A stretch of DNA of 62,316 nucleotides from Streptomyces malachitofuscus. GTDB taxonomy: Bacteria; Actinomycetota; Actinomycetes; Streptomycetales; Streptomycetaceae. This document shows positions 34,471 through 43,286 of this stretch, piece by piece. The notes under the pieces are model-generated. The model did not search any database and was not told where the DNA came from. It was given only the letters and a program-made list of their open reading frames with translations. The stretch covers positions 1 through 62,316 of the forward strand of contig NZ_BMUF01000019.1 of NCBI RefSeq assembly GCF_014650055.1, in the 5' to 3' direction. Numbering within the stretch: the first letter of the stretch is position 1; every line of letters starts with the position of its first letter. A program made the position numbers and the translations under genes.

Positions 34471-35334
34471 ATGCTGCGCATCGCCGTCCCCAACAAGGGT
34501 TCCCTGTCAGGCCCCGCGGGGGAGATGCTGCATGAGGCCGGCTACCAGCAGCGCCGGGAGTCCAAGGAACTGCGGATCGTCGACCCGGTCAACGAGGTGG
34601 AGTTCTTCTACCTCCGCCCCCGCGACATCGCGATCTACGTGTCCTCCGGCAAGCTGGACATCGGCATCACCGGCCGCGACCTGCTCGTCGACTCCGGCGC
34701 CGACGCCGAGGAGATCCTGCCGCTCGGCTTCGCCCGCTCCACCTTCCGCTTCGCCACCAGGCCCGGAACGGCCAACGGCCTCACCGACCTCACCGGCAGG
34801 ACGGTCGCCACCTCCTACGAGGGGATCGTCGCCGCGCACCTCACCGACCACGGCATCGACGCCTCGGTCGTCCACCTCGACGGCGCCGTCGAGACCGCCA
34901 TCGAACTGGGCGTGGCCGAGGTCATCGCCGACGTCGTCGAGACCGGCACCTCCCTGCGCAACGCGGGCCTGGAGGTCTTCGGCGAGCCGATCATGAAGTC
35001 CGAGGCGGTCGTCATCCGCCGCACCGGCGCCTCCGCCGACGCCGACCCGACCGTCGAGACCAAGGTGCAGCAGTTCCTGCGCCGCCTCCAGGGCGTCCTG
35101 GTCGCCCGCACGTACGTGATGATGGACTACGACTGCCGGGTCGAGCAGCTGGAGAAGGCCGTCGCGCTCACCCCGGGCCTGGAGTCCCCGACCGTCTCCC
35201 CGCTGCACAACGAGGGCTGGGTCGCCGTCCGCGCGATGGTCCCCTCCAAGGACGCCCAGCGGATCATGGACGACCTGTACGACATCGGCGCCCGCGCCAT
35301 CCTCACCACGGCCATCCACGCCTGCCGCCTCTGA
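34471..35334 (+). CDS. hisG: ATP phosphoribosyltransferase (long form)
   Basis: 287 aa. It catalyses the committed step of histidine synthesis, ATP plus PRPP to phosphoribosyl-ATP. The catalytic domains (about 1-205) include IAVPNKGSLSG and the PRPP-binding stretch VVETGTSLRNAGL. The C-terminal ACT-like regulatory domain (about 210-287) marks the long, HisZ-independent form and mediates feedback inhibition by histidine. AAGGAAG lies upstream of the ATG. A PH-domain gene follows 17 bp downstream in the same unit. Confidence 0.97.
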   Translation: MLRIAVPNKGSLSGPAGEMLHEAGYQQRRESKELRIVDPVNEVEFFYLRPRDIAIYVSSGKLDIGITGRDLLVDSGADAEEILPLGFARSTFRFATRPGTANGLTDLTGRTVATSYEGIVAAHLTDHGIDASVVHLDGAVETAIELGVAEVIADVVETGTSLRNAGLEVFGEPIMKSEAVVIRRTGASADADPTVETKVQQFLRRLQGVLVARTYVMMDYDCRVEQLEKAVALTPGLESPTVSPLHNEGWVAVRAMVPSKDAQRIMDDLYDIGARAILTTAIHACRL

Positions 35335-35351
35335 CCGGGCCCGGAGCACCC

Positions 35352-35822
35352 ATGTCCGAATCCACGCCGGGCGGGCCGCCCGCGCTGCCCGTCACCTTCC
35401 GTCCGTCCCGCACCCGCGCGGTGCTGCACTCGGCCGGCATCGCGATGTTCGTGGTCATCACCCTCATCGCGCTGCTGCTGGAACAGCTCAGCCCGGGGGA
35501 GCGGATCAGCTTCGTGTTCACCGCCGCGCTGCTGGCCGGTGTGCTGTTCCTGCTGGCCCGGCCGAAAGTCGTCGCCGACGAGGCGGGCGTCACCGTCGTC
35601 AACATCGTGAGCCGGCGCCGCCTGGAGTGGGCGGAGATCCTTCAGGTGAACCTCCGCCCGGGTGATCCCTGGGTCTTCCTCGACCTCAGCGACGGCACCA
35701 GCCTGCCCGCGCTCGGCATCCAGCCGGGCATCGCCAAGCAGCGTGCCATCGCCGACGCACGCGCGCTGCGGGCCCTCGCCGAGGAGCGCTCCACACCCGG
35801 CCACGGGACGCCACGGGGCTGA
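35352..35822 (+). CDS. Membrane protein with bacterial PH-like domain
   Basis: 156 aa. Two membrane helices (about 27-45 and 50-67) are followed by a PH-like beta domain (about 68-140) whose strands read VVADEAGVTVVNIVSRRRLEWAEI and WVFLDLSDGTSLPALGI. A similar small PH-domain protein follows hisG in many Streptomyces genomes, without known function. It is probably cotranscribed with hisG. Confidence 0.85.
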   Translation: MSESTPGGPPALPVTFRPSRTRAVLHSAGIAMFVVITLIALLLEQLSPGERISFVFTAALLAGVLFLLARPKVVADEAGVTVVNIVSRRRLEWAEILQVNLRPGDPWVFLDLSDGTSLPALGIQPGIAKQRAIADARALRALAEERSTPGHGTPRG

Positions 35823-35930
35823 ACCCAGGGACCCAGCACGGACCGGCTCCGCGGGCCCGTACGGGGCCGTGTCCGGTAAGCGCCGGGGACGTCCACCTGC
35901 CGCAGTCGCCCATGTCTTGATTAATCTGGT

Positions 35931-35961
35931 GGGCGGAGGCGCGACGACAGCGCCTCCGCCC
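35931..35961. terminator. 12-bp stem hairpin, end of the his unit
   Basis: GGGCGGAGGCGC (35931-35942) pairs with GCGCCTCCGCCC (35950-35961) over a 7-base loop. It lies 108 bases after the PH-gene stop and 155 before the first CorC-like gene. It may end the rib-his transcript or open the CorC leader. TTGATTAATC just upstream (35917-35926) is the AT-richest spot in the gap. Confidence 0.55.
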
Positions 35962-36020
35962 CTGCCGCCCCGCCCGGTGCCCAGGGGCTCCAGCTACCCG
36001 AGGAGTGACCCTCTCCGGCG

Positions 36021-36119
36021 ATGGACGGATCGTCCTGCAGTACCTGCGCCGCCCCCTGCCGACATAGCGCGGACCCGTGTTCCCGGGTTCGCACGCATGT
36101 GGAGGCGGCGGCATCATGA
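36021..36119 (+). CDS. Possible 32-residue Cys-rich upstream ORF
   Basis: ATG 36021 opens a 32-codon frame with four cysteines (positions 6, 9, 13, 20), and its TGA overlaps the ATG of the CorC-like gene (ATGA). The overlap would couple their translation. The nearest AGGAG is 15 bases upstream, too far for a good ribosome site, and I know no homologue. It could be a leader peptide or chance. Confidence 0.25.
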   Translation: MDGSSCSTCAAPCRHSADPCSRVRTHVEAAAS

Positions 36120-37447
36120 CCACCCCCCTGCTGCTGCTCGCAGCCGCGTTCGTACTGATTCTGGCCAACGGGTTCTTCGTGGCCGCGGAGTTCGGCCTGG
36201 TGACGGTCGAACGGCCGGAAGCCGAACAGGCCGCCGCGGCCGGCGACCGGCGCGCCCGCCGCGTCGTCGAGTCCCTCCGGGAGCTGTCCTTCCAGCTCTC
36301 CGGCACCCAGCTCGGCATCACCATCACCTCCCTCGTCGTCGGCATGCTGGCCCAGCCGGCCCTCGCCGGACTGCTGCACGGCCCCTTCACCGGCATCGGC
36401 ATCCCCGAAGGCGCGGTACCCGGGGTGTCCGTCGTCGTCGGCATGCTGCTGGCCTCGGCGGTACAGATGGTGATCGGTGAGCTCGTGCCCAAGAACTGGG
36501 CGGTGTCCCGCCCGATGCAGGTCGCGCGCTTCGTGGCCGGCCCGCAGCACGCCTTCGCCCGGCTGTTCCGCCCGGTGATCGCCGGGCTGAACGCCGTGGC
36601 CAACCGTCTGGTACGCGCCCTGGGCTTCGAGCCCGCCGAGGAGCTGGCCTCCGCCCGCACCCCCGGCGAACTCGTCTCCCTGGCCCGCCACTCCGCCCGG
36701 GCCGGCGCCCTCGAACAGGACACGGCCGACCTCTTCGTCCGCACCCTGTCCCTGGGCGAACTGACCGCGCAGCACGTCATGACCCCCCGCGTGAAGGTCA
36801 GCGCCCTGCAGTCGTCGGCGACCGCCGAGGACGTGGTCAATCTGACCCGGGCCACCGGACTGTCCCGCTTCCCCGTGTACCGGGACCGGATCGACGAGAT
36901 CGTCGGCATGGTCCACCTCAAGGACGCCCTCGCGGTGCCCGTGCCCCACCGGCTGCGCACTCCCGTCGGCCGCATCGCCCGCCCGGCGCTGCTCGTCCCC
37001 GAGACCCTGCCCGTACGGCCGCTGCTCACGCGGCTGCGCAGCGAACAGCCCATCGCCGTCGTCGTCGACGAGTACGGCGGCACGGCCGGCGTGGTCACGC
37101 TGGAGGACATCGTCGAGGAGCTCGTCGGAGAGGTGCGCGACGAGCACGACGGCCAGGACGTCCCCGAACTCGCCCCCGCTCCGCCGGAGGACGGCAACCC
37201 GGCCTGGGACGTCGACGGCGGAGTCCGCGTCGACATCCTGCTGCGCATAGGCCTGGAGGTGCCCGAGGGCCCCTACGAGACGGTGGCCGGCCTGGTCGCC
37301 GACCTGCTCGGGCGCATCCCGGCCGTCGGCGACCGCGCGGACCTGCCCGGCTGGCGCCTCTCGGTCCGTGCGGTCGGCCACTACCGCGCCGAGCGCGTCC
37401 GGCTGGTCAGAACGGCCCCGCTGCCTCTCGTGGAGGTGGCCGGATGA
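36116..37447 (+). CDS. CorC/HlyC-family (CNNM-CBS) membrane protein, first of two
   Basis: 443 aa. A DUF21/CNNM membrane domain (about 1-190) opens with LILANGFFVAAEFGLV. A CBS pair follows (about 215-335; SRFPVYRDRIDEIVGMVHLKD and VVVDEYGGTAGVVTLEDIVEELVGE), and a C-terminal CorC_HlyC domain covers about 350-435. Proteins of this layout are linked to Mg2+/Co2+ efflux or homeostasis; older annotations call them hemolysins without good evidence. It is coupled by ATGA to a paralogue, so the two may form a heteromer. The leader upstream did not match a Mg-sensing M-box. Confidence 0.9.
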   Translation: MTTPLLLLAAAFVLILANGFFVAAEFGLVTVERPEAEQAAAAGDRRARRVVESLRELSFQLSGTQLGITITSLVVGMLAQPALAGLLHGPFTGIGIPEGAVPGVSVVVGMLLASAVQMVIGELVPKNWAVSRPMQVARFVAGPQHAFARLFRPVIAGLNAVANRLVRALGFEPAEELASARTPGELVSLARHSARAGALEQDTADLFVRTLSLGELTAQHVMTPRVKVSALQSSATAEDVVNLTRATGLSRFPVYRDRIDEIVGMVHLKDALAVPVPHRLRTPVGRIARPALLVPETLPVRPLLTRLRSEQPIAVVVDEYGGTAGVVTLEDIVEELVGEVRDEHDGQDVPELAPAPPEDGNPAWDVDGGVRVDILLRIGLEVPEGPYETVAGLVADLLGRIPAVGDRADLPGWRLSVRAVGHYRAERVRLVRTAPLPLVEVAG

Positions 37448-38520
37448 GCGTCCTGCAGCTCTTCTTCGCCGCGCTGCTCGTCCTCGCCAACGGCTTCTTC
37501 GTCGGCGCCGAGTTCGCCCTGGTCTCCGTCCGCCGCAGTCAGATCGAACCGCTCGGCACCGCCCGCGCCCGTCAGGTGCTGTACGGCCTCGAGCACCTGC
37601 CGCAGATGATGGCGGCCGCCCAGTTCGGCATCACCGTCTGCTCGCTCACCCTGGGCGCGGTCGCCGAACCGACGGTCGCCCATCTGCTCGAGCCGGCGTT
37701 CGTCCGGATGCACCTGCCGCACGGCATGATCCACCCGCTCGGCTATGTCATCGCGCTCGCCGTCGTGGTCTTCTTCCACCTCGTCATCGGGGAGATGGTC
37801 CCGAAGAACCTGGCCATGGCGGCACCGGAGACCGCCGCGCTGTGGCTGAGCCCCGGGCTGGTCTGGTTCGCCAGGCTGTGCCGGCCGGTCACCGTCGCCC
37901 TCGGCGCCTGCGCCCAGGCCGTTCTGCGGCTGTTCCGCGTCGAACCGAAGGACGAGGTCGAGGCCGTCTTCACCAGCGAGCAGCTCAACCGGCTGGTGGA
38001 GGACGCCGGCCAGGCGGGTCTCCTCGACCCCGAGGAGGCCGAACGCCTGGAGGACGCCCTGGAGCTGGGCTCCCGCCCGGTGACGGACGTCCTGCTGGAC
38101 CGCGAGTCGCTGGTGACGGTCACGCCCGCGGTCACCCCGGGAGAGATCGTGGAGCTCACCGCCCGCACCGGCTACTCCCGCTTCCCGGTGGCCGCGGACG
38201 GCGGCGCCTTCATGGGGTACCTGCACGTCAAGGACGTGCTGGACCTGGAGGACTCCGACCGCGCCGTTCCGCAGCAGCTCTGGCGCCCCATGACCACGCT
38301 GCGCCCCGAGCTCCCCCTGGACGACGCCCTCACGGTGATGCGCCGCGCGGCGACCCACCTGGCCCAGGTCTCCGACGCCTCCGGCAAGGTCCTGGGCCTG
38401 GTCGCCCTGGAGGACGTCCTGGAACTCCTGGTGGGAGAAGTACGCGACCCGGCCCACAGAGAGGTCACCCTCACCTCTCAACGCTCAACGGGCCCTCACC
38501 AGGAAGCCATGGCGACCTAG
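37444..38520 (+). CDS. CorC/HlyC-family (CNNM-CBS) membrane protein, second of two
   Basis: 358 aa. It has the same DUF21 membrane domain (VLANGFFVGAEFALVSVRRSQIE) and a CBS pair (about 215-345; GYSRFPVAADGGAFMGYLHVKDVLD, LGLVALEDVLELLVGEV), but ends about 85 residues earlier and lacks the CorC_HlyC C-terminal domain of its neighbour. The 4-bp overlap with the first gene suggests equal synthesis. Membrane location, role in divalent cation homeostasis by family. Confidence 0.9.
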   Translation: MSVLQLFFAALLVLANGFFVGAEFALVSVRRSQIEPLGTARARQVLYGLEHLPQMMAAAQFGITVCSLTLGAVAEPTVAHLLEPAFVRMHLPHGMIHPLGYVIALAVVVFFHLVIGEMVPKNLAMAAPETAALWLSPGLVWFARLCRPVTVALGACAQAVLRLFRVEPKDEVEAVFTSEQLNRLVEDAGQAGLLDPEEAERLEDALELGSRPVTDVLLDRESLVTVTPAVTPGEIVELTARTGYSRFPVAADGGAFMGYLHVKDVLDLEDSDRAVPQQLWRPMTTLRPELPLDDALTVMRRAATHLAQVSDASGKVLGLVALEDVLELLVGEVRDPAHREVTLTSQRSTGPHQEAMAT

Positions 38521-38575
38521 CTGCGGGCAGCTGTGCCGCTGGGGCGATGGGGCAGCGGCACCCCCTCCAGCAGGG
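38521..38575 (+). repeat. Fragment of the interspersed repeat family, copy D
   Basis: GCGGGCAGCTGTGCCGCTGGGG directly after the CorC-like stop matches the middle of copies A and B (GCGGGCAGTCGTGCCGC-GGG). The shorter tail CAGCGGCACCCCC resembles their GACGGCACCCCG. The rest of the family sequence is missing. Confidence 0.5.
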
Positions 38576-38615
38576 CGAGCGCACACCACCCCCGCCGGCC
38601 GACCCCACCGGGGCC

Positions 38616-40478
38616 TCACAACCCCGGTGGGTCCGCCGGCCCCCGCCCCGACAGCACCTCCCCGTACGCCTGCATGAGATCCGCCAGCCGCAACGTCGCC
38701 AGATCCTCGCGCGTCAGCTCGCCGGGATACACCGACAACCGCAGATCCCGATACGCACAGCTCTTCTCGTACAGCGTCCGCAGAAACCGCCCGTTCCCCA
38801 ACTCGTCGATCCACCCCTGCTCCACCACATGCCCGGCGATCGAGCGCAGCTCGTCCAGGGCCTCCTCGTCCCACACATCCCCGTTCTCCGCCGCCAGCAC
38901 CTCACCGATCGCGGTGAGCTCCAGCGGCCGGTACGAGGGAAAGTCCACGCGTGTGGTGAAACGGGACGACAGCCCGGGGTTCGCGGCCAGCAACCGGTCC
39001 ATGCCCTCCGGATACCCGGCGAGGATCACCACCAGGTGATCGCGATTGTCCTCGGCCCGCTTCAGCAGCACCTGAAGTGCCTCGTCCCCGTACGCGTCCC
39101 CCTTGCCGTACCCGGAGTTGGACAGGGAGTACGCCTCGTCCACGAACAGCACCCCGCCGAGCGCGGAGTCGATCAGCTCATTGGCCTTCACCGCGGTCTG
39201 CCCGAGATACTCGCCCACCAGATCCGCCCGCTGGGCCTCCACCAGATGGTCACCGCCGAGCAGCCCGAGGGCGTAGAAGACGCGGCCCAGAATCCGGGCC
39301 ACCGTGGTCTTCCCCGTCCCGGACGGCCCGGAGAAGACGAAGTGCCGTTTCGGCGGCTGTACCGGCAGCCCCTGGCCGGCCCGCAACCGCGCCATGTTCA
39401 GCTGCGCCGACAACGCCTTGACCTGCCGTTTCACCGGCTCCAGCCCGACCATGCGCTCCAGTTCCGCGAGCGCCTCCTCGAGTAACGCGGGGTCGGTCGG
39501 TCCCGTGGGCAGCGGTGCCCCGGAACTGCCCGCCCGCTCGCGCACACCCGGTCCGGTGACCGACGGCAGCGGAGCCGGCGGCGGCTCGGGCTCGGAAAGC
39601 CTCAGGTCACGTCCCTCCGTGCCGAAGAGCGGGTCGAGTGTGTCGGGGCCGTCCATGATGTCCTGCCCGGCACCCGTCAAAGCGATCGAGGCGAGGTCGG
39701 CGGCGTCGTCGTAGCCGTCGCCCTCGGCGATCGCGGCCAGCCGGGCGGAGGTGTCCATGAAGGCCGGGTCGACCCGGTGCACGGCCCGGTACAGGGGGAG
39801 CGCCGCGGCGCTGCGGCCGGTGCCCTCGTGGGCGCGCGCCAGCCAGTAGCGCAGCTCCTTGCGCTGCGGCTGTTCGCTGCGGCACCGCATCAGTGCCGCC
39901 GACAGCAGTGGTTCGGCCTGGCCGTACATTTCGAGCCGCACCCGCGCCATGCCGCCGAACAGACCTGCCTCGATGCCCAGCATCGGGTCCTCGACCAGGG
40001 AGTCCGTGTGCCGGACCAGCTGCTCCCAGTCCTTGACCAGGTAGGCGCGGCAGGCGTGCAGAAAGCGGACCTGCGGGTCGGTGTCCACCGGGGGCAGCCC
40101 CGCGAGGGCCCGGTCCAGCTCGGGGACATGGCGGCCGTCCAGCCAGTGGGATGCGTGCGCCAGCAGCAGATCGCGGGGGCTCTCCAGCACCGGTTGCACC
40201 CACCAGCCGAGCCAGTACCAGGAGTTGAGCGTGCGCCGGTGCCGGGTGCGCTGTTCGCCGAAACGGTCCCGGTGCCGGAACATCCGCAGCAGCGCGGTCG
40301 TGGTGTCGACGCGCAGCGCGTGCAGTCCGAGCCAGCCGTCGGCCATCCCCGGGTCGATCCGCACCGCGGCCCGGAACTCCTCCTCTGCCTGCGGATAGGC
40401 GCCCATGGTGTAGGCGTCCACGCCTCGCAGCCAGGCGAGGTCGGCCGGGGCCTGCGGGCCCTGCGTGCCGAAGTCCAT
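38616..40478 (-). CDS. EccA/CbxX-like AAA+ ATPase with N-terminal TPR domain
   Basis: 620 aa from ATG 40478 (GGGGGA 5 bases upstream); a GTG at 40490 would add four residues. The N-terminal 270 residues are TPR-like helical repeats (YPQAEEEFRAAVRIDPGMADGW type), then a Pro-rich linker (about 285-320), then a CbxX/CfqX AAA+ domain: Walker A GPSGTGKTT (K390), Walker B LFVDEAYS (D447-E448), and sensor and arginine-finger region NPGLSSRFTTRVDF. The layout is that of EccA, the cytosolic ATPase of type VII secretion, but no ESX core gene is in the window. It may serve a distant T7SS locus or another complex. Confidence 0.87.
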   Translation of the reverse strand: MDFGTQGPQAPADLAWLRGVDAYTMGAYPQAEEEFRAAVRIDPGMADGWLGLHALRVDTTTALLRMFRHRDRFGEQRTRHRRTLNSWYWLGWWVQPVLESPRDLLLAHASHWLDGRHVPELDRALAGLPPVDTDPQVRFLHACRAYLVKDWEQLVRHTDSLVEDPMLGIEAGLFGGMARVRLEMYGQAEPLLSAALMRCRSEQPQRKELRYWLARAHEGTGRSAAALPLYRAVHRVDPAFMDTSARLAAIAEGDGYDDAADLASIALTGAGQDIMDGPDTLDPLFGTEGRDLRLSEPEPPPAPLPSVTGPGVRERAGSSGAPLPTGPTDPALLEEALAELERMVGLEPVKRQVKALSAQLNMARLRAGQGLPVQPPKRHFVFSGPSGTGKTTVARILGRVFYALGLLGGDHLVEAQRADLVGEYLGQTAVKANELIDSALGGVLFVDEAYSLSNSGYGKGDAYGDEALQVLLKRAEDNRDHLVVILAGYPEGMDRLLAANPGLSSRFTTRVDFPSYRPLELTAIGEVLAAENGDVWDEEALDELRSIAGHVVEQGWIDELGNGRFLRTLYEKSCAYRDLRLSVYPGELTREDLATLRLADLMQAYGEVLSGRGPADPPGL

Positions 40479-40757
40479 CACGTCCCCCACAAACCGTGCC
40501 CCCGTCGGTGTGCCGGCCGGCCCTCGCCCGTCGGCTCCCTGTGGTCGAACCGCTGTACCGCGGACCGGAGTTGCAAGGTGCGCGAAGCAGCGTCCGTAGG
40601 TCGCACCGAGGGCATCGTACCTGCGGCGGCGTCACGTCCGTAGGGTGCCGTGCCCGTCGAGTCGCGAGGTGGGAGGGGCGGAGCGCCTCGAAGCACGGTG
40701 ACCCAGGGTGATCGTCATATGCCGCTGAGCGGTCGAAAAACGCGAAGAGGGCAGAAC

Positions 40758-40793
40758 GAAGCCCCCGATCACGGGGGAACAACCGGGGGCTTC
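40758..40793. terminator. Hairpin with two alternative pairings downstream of the kinase gene
   Basis: GAAGCCCCC (40758-40766) pairs with GGGGGCTTC (40785-40793). The inner CCCCCG (40762-40767) can instead pair with CGGGGG (40772-40777). It lies 115 bp past the stop of the minus-strand kinase gene, whose terminator it probably is. The rest of 40479-40908 has no convincing gene; a 97-codon frame across it is rejected. Confidence 0.6.
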
Positions 40794-40908
40794 GTGTCTG
40801 CGGGCGACTCCGATGAGCCGCACATTGAGAACGTAAGACCTGTACGGGCCCCCGGTCAAGCGGAGTTGGGGGACTGCGGCAACTTGTCCGGGACCTCTCT
40901 TCACGAGT

Positions 40909-41607
40909 TCACCACATTGGCGACGGTCCATCACCCTGTGTGAACGGAGTGGGGGACGCGTCCGTCCCGGCAGGCCCGTTGAGCACCTCATATCCCTCCG
41001 TGCACTGCCGCACCAGAAGGTCGGCGAAGGGGCGTGAGGGATCGCCGGCGAAGTGCTCGCGTTCCGCGCGCACCCAGCCGTCCCAGAACTCCCGCTGCCC
41101 CTCGCCGTCCCGCGCCCGGCCGCGCGCCCAGGACTCCTCGCGGGGCAGGTCCATCCACAGCAGCAGCGCCAGATACGGGCGCAACGCCCGGCGCCCCGCG
41201 CCGACACCCTCCACGACGATCACCGGTGCGGGAGGCAGCGGGCGGGGCGGTCCGAAGCGCCGGGTGCGCCAGTCGTACGGGGCGTAGTGCGCGGTCTCGC
41301 CGCGCCCGAGCGGCTCGATCACCTCGCTCAGCAGCCGTCCGGTCCAGTCGAACAGTTCCTTGTGGGCGGCGATGTCGTCCAGCCGCAGTACCGGGGCGCC
41401 GTCCAGCGCCTCGGCCAGCCGGCCGGCGAAGGTCGACTTGCCGGAGCCGGCGTGCCCGTCGACACCGACGAGCCGGACCGGGCCGCAGGAGGGGGCGAGC
41501 CGGCTGATGCGGGAGGCGAGATCGTGAATGGCTGGTTCCCGGGGGTGAGGGGCTGACGGGAGCACTCTAGGCCCCGGGTCCGGCGTGGCTGCCGCAGGTC
41601 CCGCCAT
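40909..41607 (-). CDS. Uridine kinase-like P-loop protein
   Basis: 232 aa from ATG 41607. Walker A GVDGHAGSGKST (48-59) is of the uridine kinase/phosphoribulokinase type. A nucleoside-site segment VLRLDDIAAHKELFDW follows, then APYDWRTRRFG and VVEGVGAGRRAL, matching the uridine-kinase-like family common in Streptomyces. The first 24 residues are Pro/Ala-rich and the true start may be an in-frame GTG near 41567; no strong ribosome site decides it. It probably phosphorylates a nucleoside or small metabolite; the substrate is unproven. Confidence 0.82.
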   Translation of the reverse strand: MAGPAAATPDPGPRVLPSAPHPREPAIHDLASRISRLAPSCGPVRLVGVDGHAGSGKSTFAGRLAEALDGAPVLRLDDIAAHKELFDWTGRLLSEVIEPLGRGETAHYAPYDWRTRRFGPPRPLPPAPVIVVEGVGAGRRALRPYLALLLWMDLPREESWARGRARDGEGQREFWDGWVRAEREHFAGDPSRPFADLLVRQCTEGYEVLNGPAGTDASPTPFTQGDGPSPMW

Positions 41608-41773
41608 TGGTGGAGTCCCATGTTGGTCGGGTGAGGCACGGCCGGGGTGCTGGCAGGACGCGCCCGGCTGCGTTCATAGTTGGCGCACACCCGTTCCATC
41701 CGGCGGACGCACACCGTCCGTCCGACCGTGCACTGTTCCTGTCCCGACTCCGACACCTGGGGGTCCTCCACCC

Positions 41774-43147
41774 ATGAGCAGAGCCGAACTGCCGTCCCGC
41801 AGAACCCTCCTGACCGCGGCGGTCGTCGCCACCGTCGCCGGGAGCGCGGGCCCGGCGTACGCCGGCACCGCGACCGCCGGCGCCCCCGACACGACCGGCG
41901 GCGGGCGGGCCCCCGCCCGTACCGTCGACAACCGGGCCTGGACCTCGTACACCGACTGGCGCAGCGGCACCGCCGACGGGACCCGCGCCGTCGCCGGTGC
42001 CCGCCCCGGTCTGGTGATCGCGAGGGCCGCGGGCACCACCGACTACACCGACCCGCACACCGGGCGCACGGCCGCCTGGGAGTACGCGACCTGGACGTCG
42101 CCCGTGCACCGTCTCCGGGTTCCGGCCACGGAGGCCATCGCCTCCTGGAACGCGCACACCCCCGAGGGCACATGGCTCCAGGTCGAGCTGAAGGGCACGT
42201 ACTCCGACGGCACGGACACCCCCTGGTACGTCATGGGCCGCTGGGCGGCCGGGGACCAGGACATCCGGCGTACCTCGGTGGACGACCAGGGCGACGGGAA
42301 GAGCAGCGTCTGGACGGACACGTTCGCCGTCGACGACGCCGCCTCGGGCCTGCGCCTGGTCTCCTACCGGCTGCGCCTCACCCTCCATCGCCGTCCCGGC
42401 ACCCGCCTCACCCCGACCGTGTGGCGGGCCGGCGCGATGGGCTCCGACGTACCCGACCGGTTCACCGTCCCCGCCTCCACGCCCCGCCTGGCCCGGGAAC
42501 TGATCGTCCCGCGCTACTCCCAGGAGATCCACAAGGGCCAGTACCCGGAGTACGACAACGGCGGCGAGGCCTGGTGCAGCCCGACCTCCTCTCAGATGAT
42601 CATCGAGTACTGGGGCGGCCGGCTCACCGAGGAGCAGCTGTCCTGGGTCGACCCCGCCTTCGCCGATCCGCAGATCTGTCACGCGGCCCGGTACACGTAC
42701 GACTACCAGTACGCCGGCTGCGGCAATTGGCCGTTCAACGCCGCCTACGCGGCCACCTTCAAGGGCCTGCAGGCAGTGGTCACCCGCCTCCGCTCCCTCA
42801 CCGACCTGGAGACGCTGATCGCCGCCGGCATCCCGGCCATAACGTCCCAGTCGTTCCTTCAGGAGGAGCTGACCGGGGCCGGGTACGGCACGTCCGGGCA
42901 CCTGATGACCGTGATCGGCTTCACCGCCGACGGTGACGTGATCGCCAACGACCCCGCCTCGGACGACAACGAAGCCGTGCGCCGCGTCTACCGGCGGCGC
43001 GAGTGGGAGAACATCTGGCTGCGGACCAAGCGGTACAACGCCTCCGGCAAGGTCGTCTCCGGCACCGGTGGGGTCTGCTACCTGTACTTCCCGGCACATC
43101 CGACCCCGCGCCAGCGCAAGGCGCTCGCGGCGGTGGGAGTGCGCTGA
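41774..43147 (+). CDS. Tat-exported C39-like cysteine peptidase
   Basis: 457 aa. The N-terminus SRRTLLTAAVVATVAGSAGPAYA (8-30) is a twin-arginine signal ending in an AYA cleavage site, so the protein is probably exported folded. A beta-rich domain (about 50-230) precedes a papain-like C39 domain with the catalytic set C268 (AWCSPTS), H376 (SGHLMTV) and D393 (ANDPAS). The partner Gln is less clear. Members are annotated as peptidase C39 family proteins in Streptomyces, without known substrate; no ABC transporter or bacteriocin genes are near. A 12-bp terminator follows. Confidence 0.88.
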   Translation: MSRAELPSRRTLLTAAVVATVAGSAGPAYAGTATAGAPDTTGGGRAPARTVDNRAWTSYTDWRSGTADGTRAVAGARPGLVIARAAGTTDYTDPHTGRTAAWEYATWTSPVHRLRVPATEAIASWNAHTPEGTWLQVELKGTYSDGTDTPWYVMGRWAAGDQDIRRTSVDDQGDGKSSVWTDTFAVDDAASGLRLVSYRLRLTLHRRPGTRLTPTVWRAGAMGSDVPDRFTVPASTPRLARELIVPRYSQEIHKGQYPEYDNGGEAWCSPTSSQMIIEYWGGRLTEEQLSWVDPAFADPQICHAARYTYDYQYAGCGNWPFNAAYAATFKGLQAVVTRLRSLTDLETLIAAGIPAITSQSFLQEELTGAGYGTSGHLMTVIGFTADGDVIANDPASDDNEAVRRVYRRREWENIWLRTKRYNASGKVVSGTGGVCYLYFPAHPTPRQRKALAAVGVR

Positions 43148-43158
43148 GCCCGCTCGGC

Positions 43159-43186
43159 GGACGGGCCCCGGTGAGCCGGGGCCCGT
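43159..43186 (+). terminator. Terminator after the C39 peptidase gene
   Basis: GACGGGCCCCGG (43159-43170) and CCGGGGCCCGTC (43175-43186) form a perfect 12-bp stem with a TGAG loop, 12 bp after the stop. Confidence 0.85.
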
Positions 43187-43286
43187 CGGCGTGTGAGCAA
43201 CGTCTCGATCGCAAAAGCCGCTCACGGTGGCAAGGTGGACGAAGCCGCAGGGGGAGTCCACGCACCACCGAGACCAGCGAGAAGCC

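Noticed and set aside
36000..36115. Mg2+ (M-box) or Mn2+ (yybP) riboswitch before the CorC pair
   Set aside because: The conserved core sequences of both classes are absent on inspection.
40650..40943. 97-codon plus-strand frame between the EccA-like and kinase genes
   Set aside because: It crosses the kinase terminator hairpin and has no family resemblance or ribosome site.
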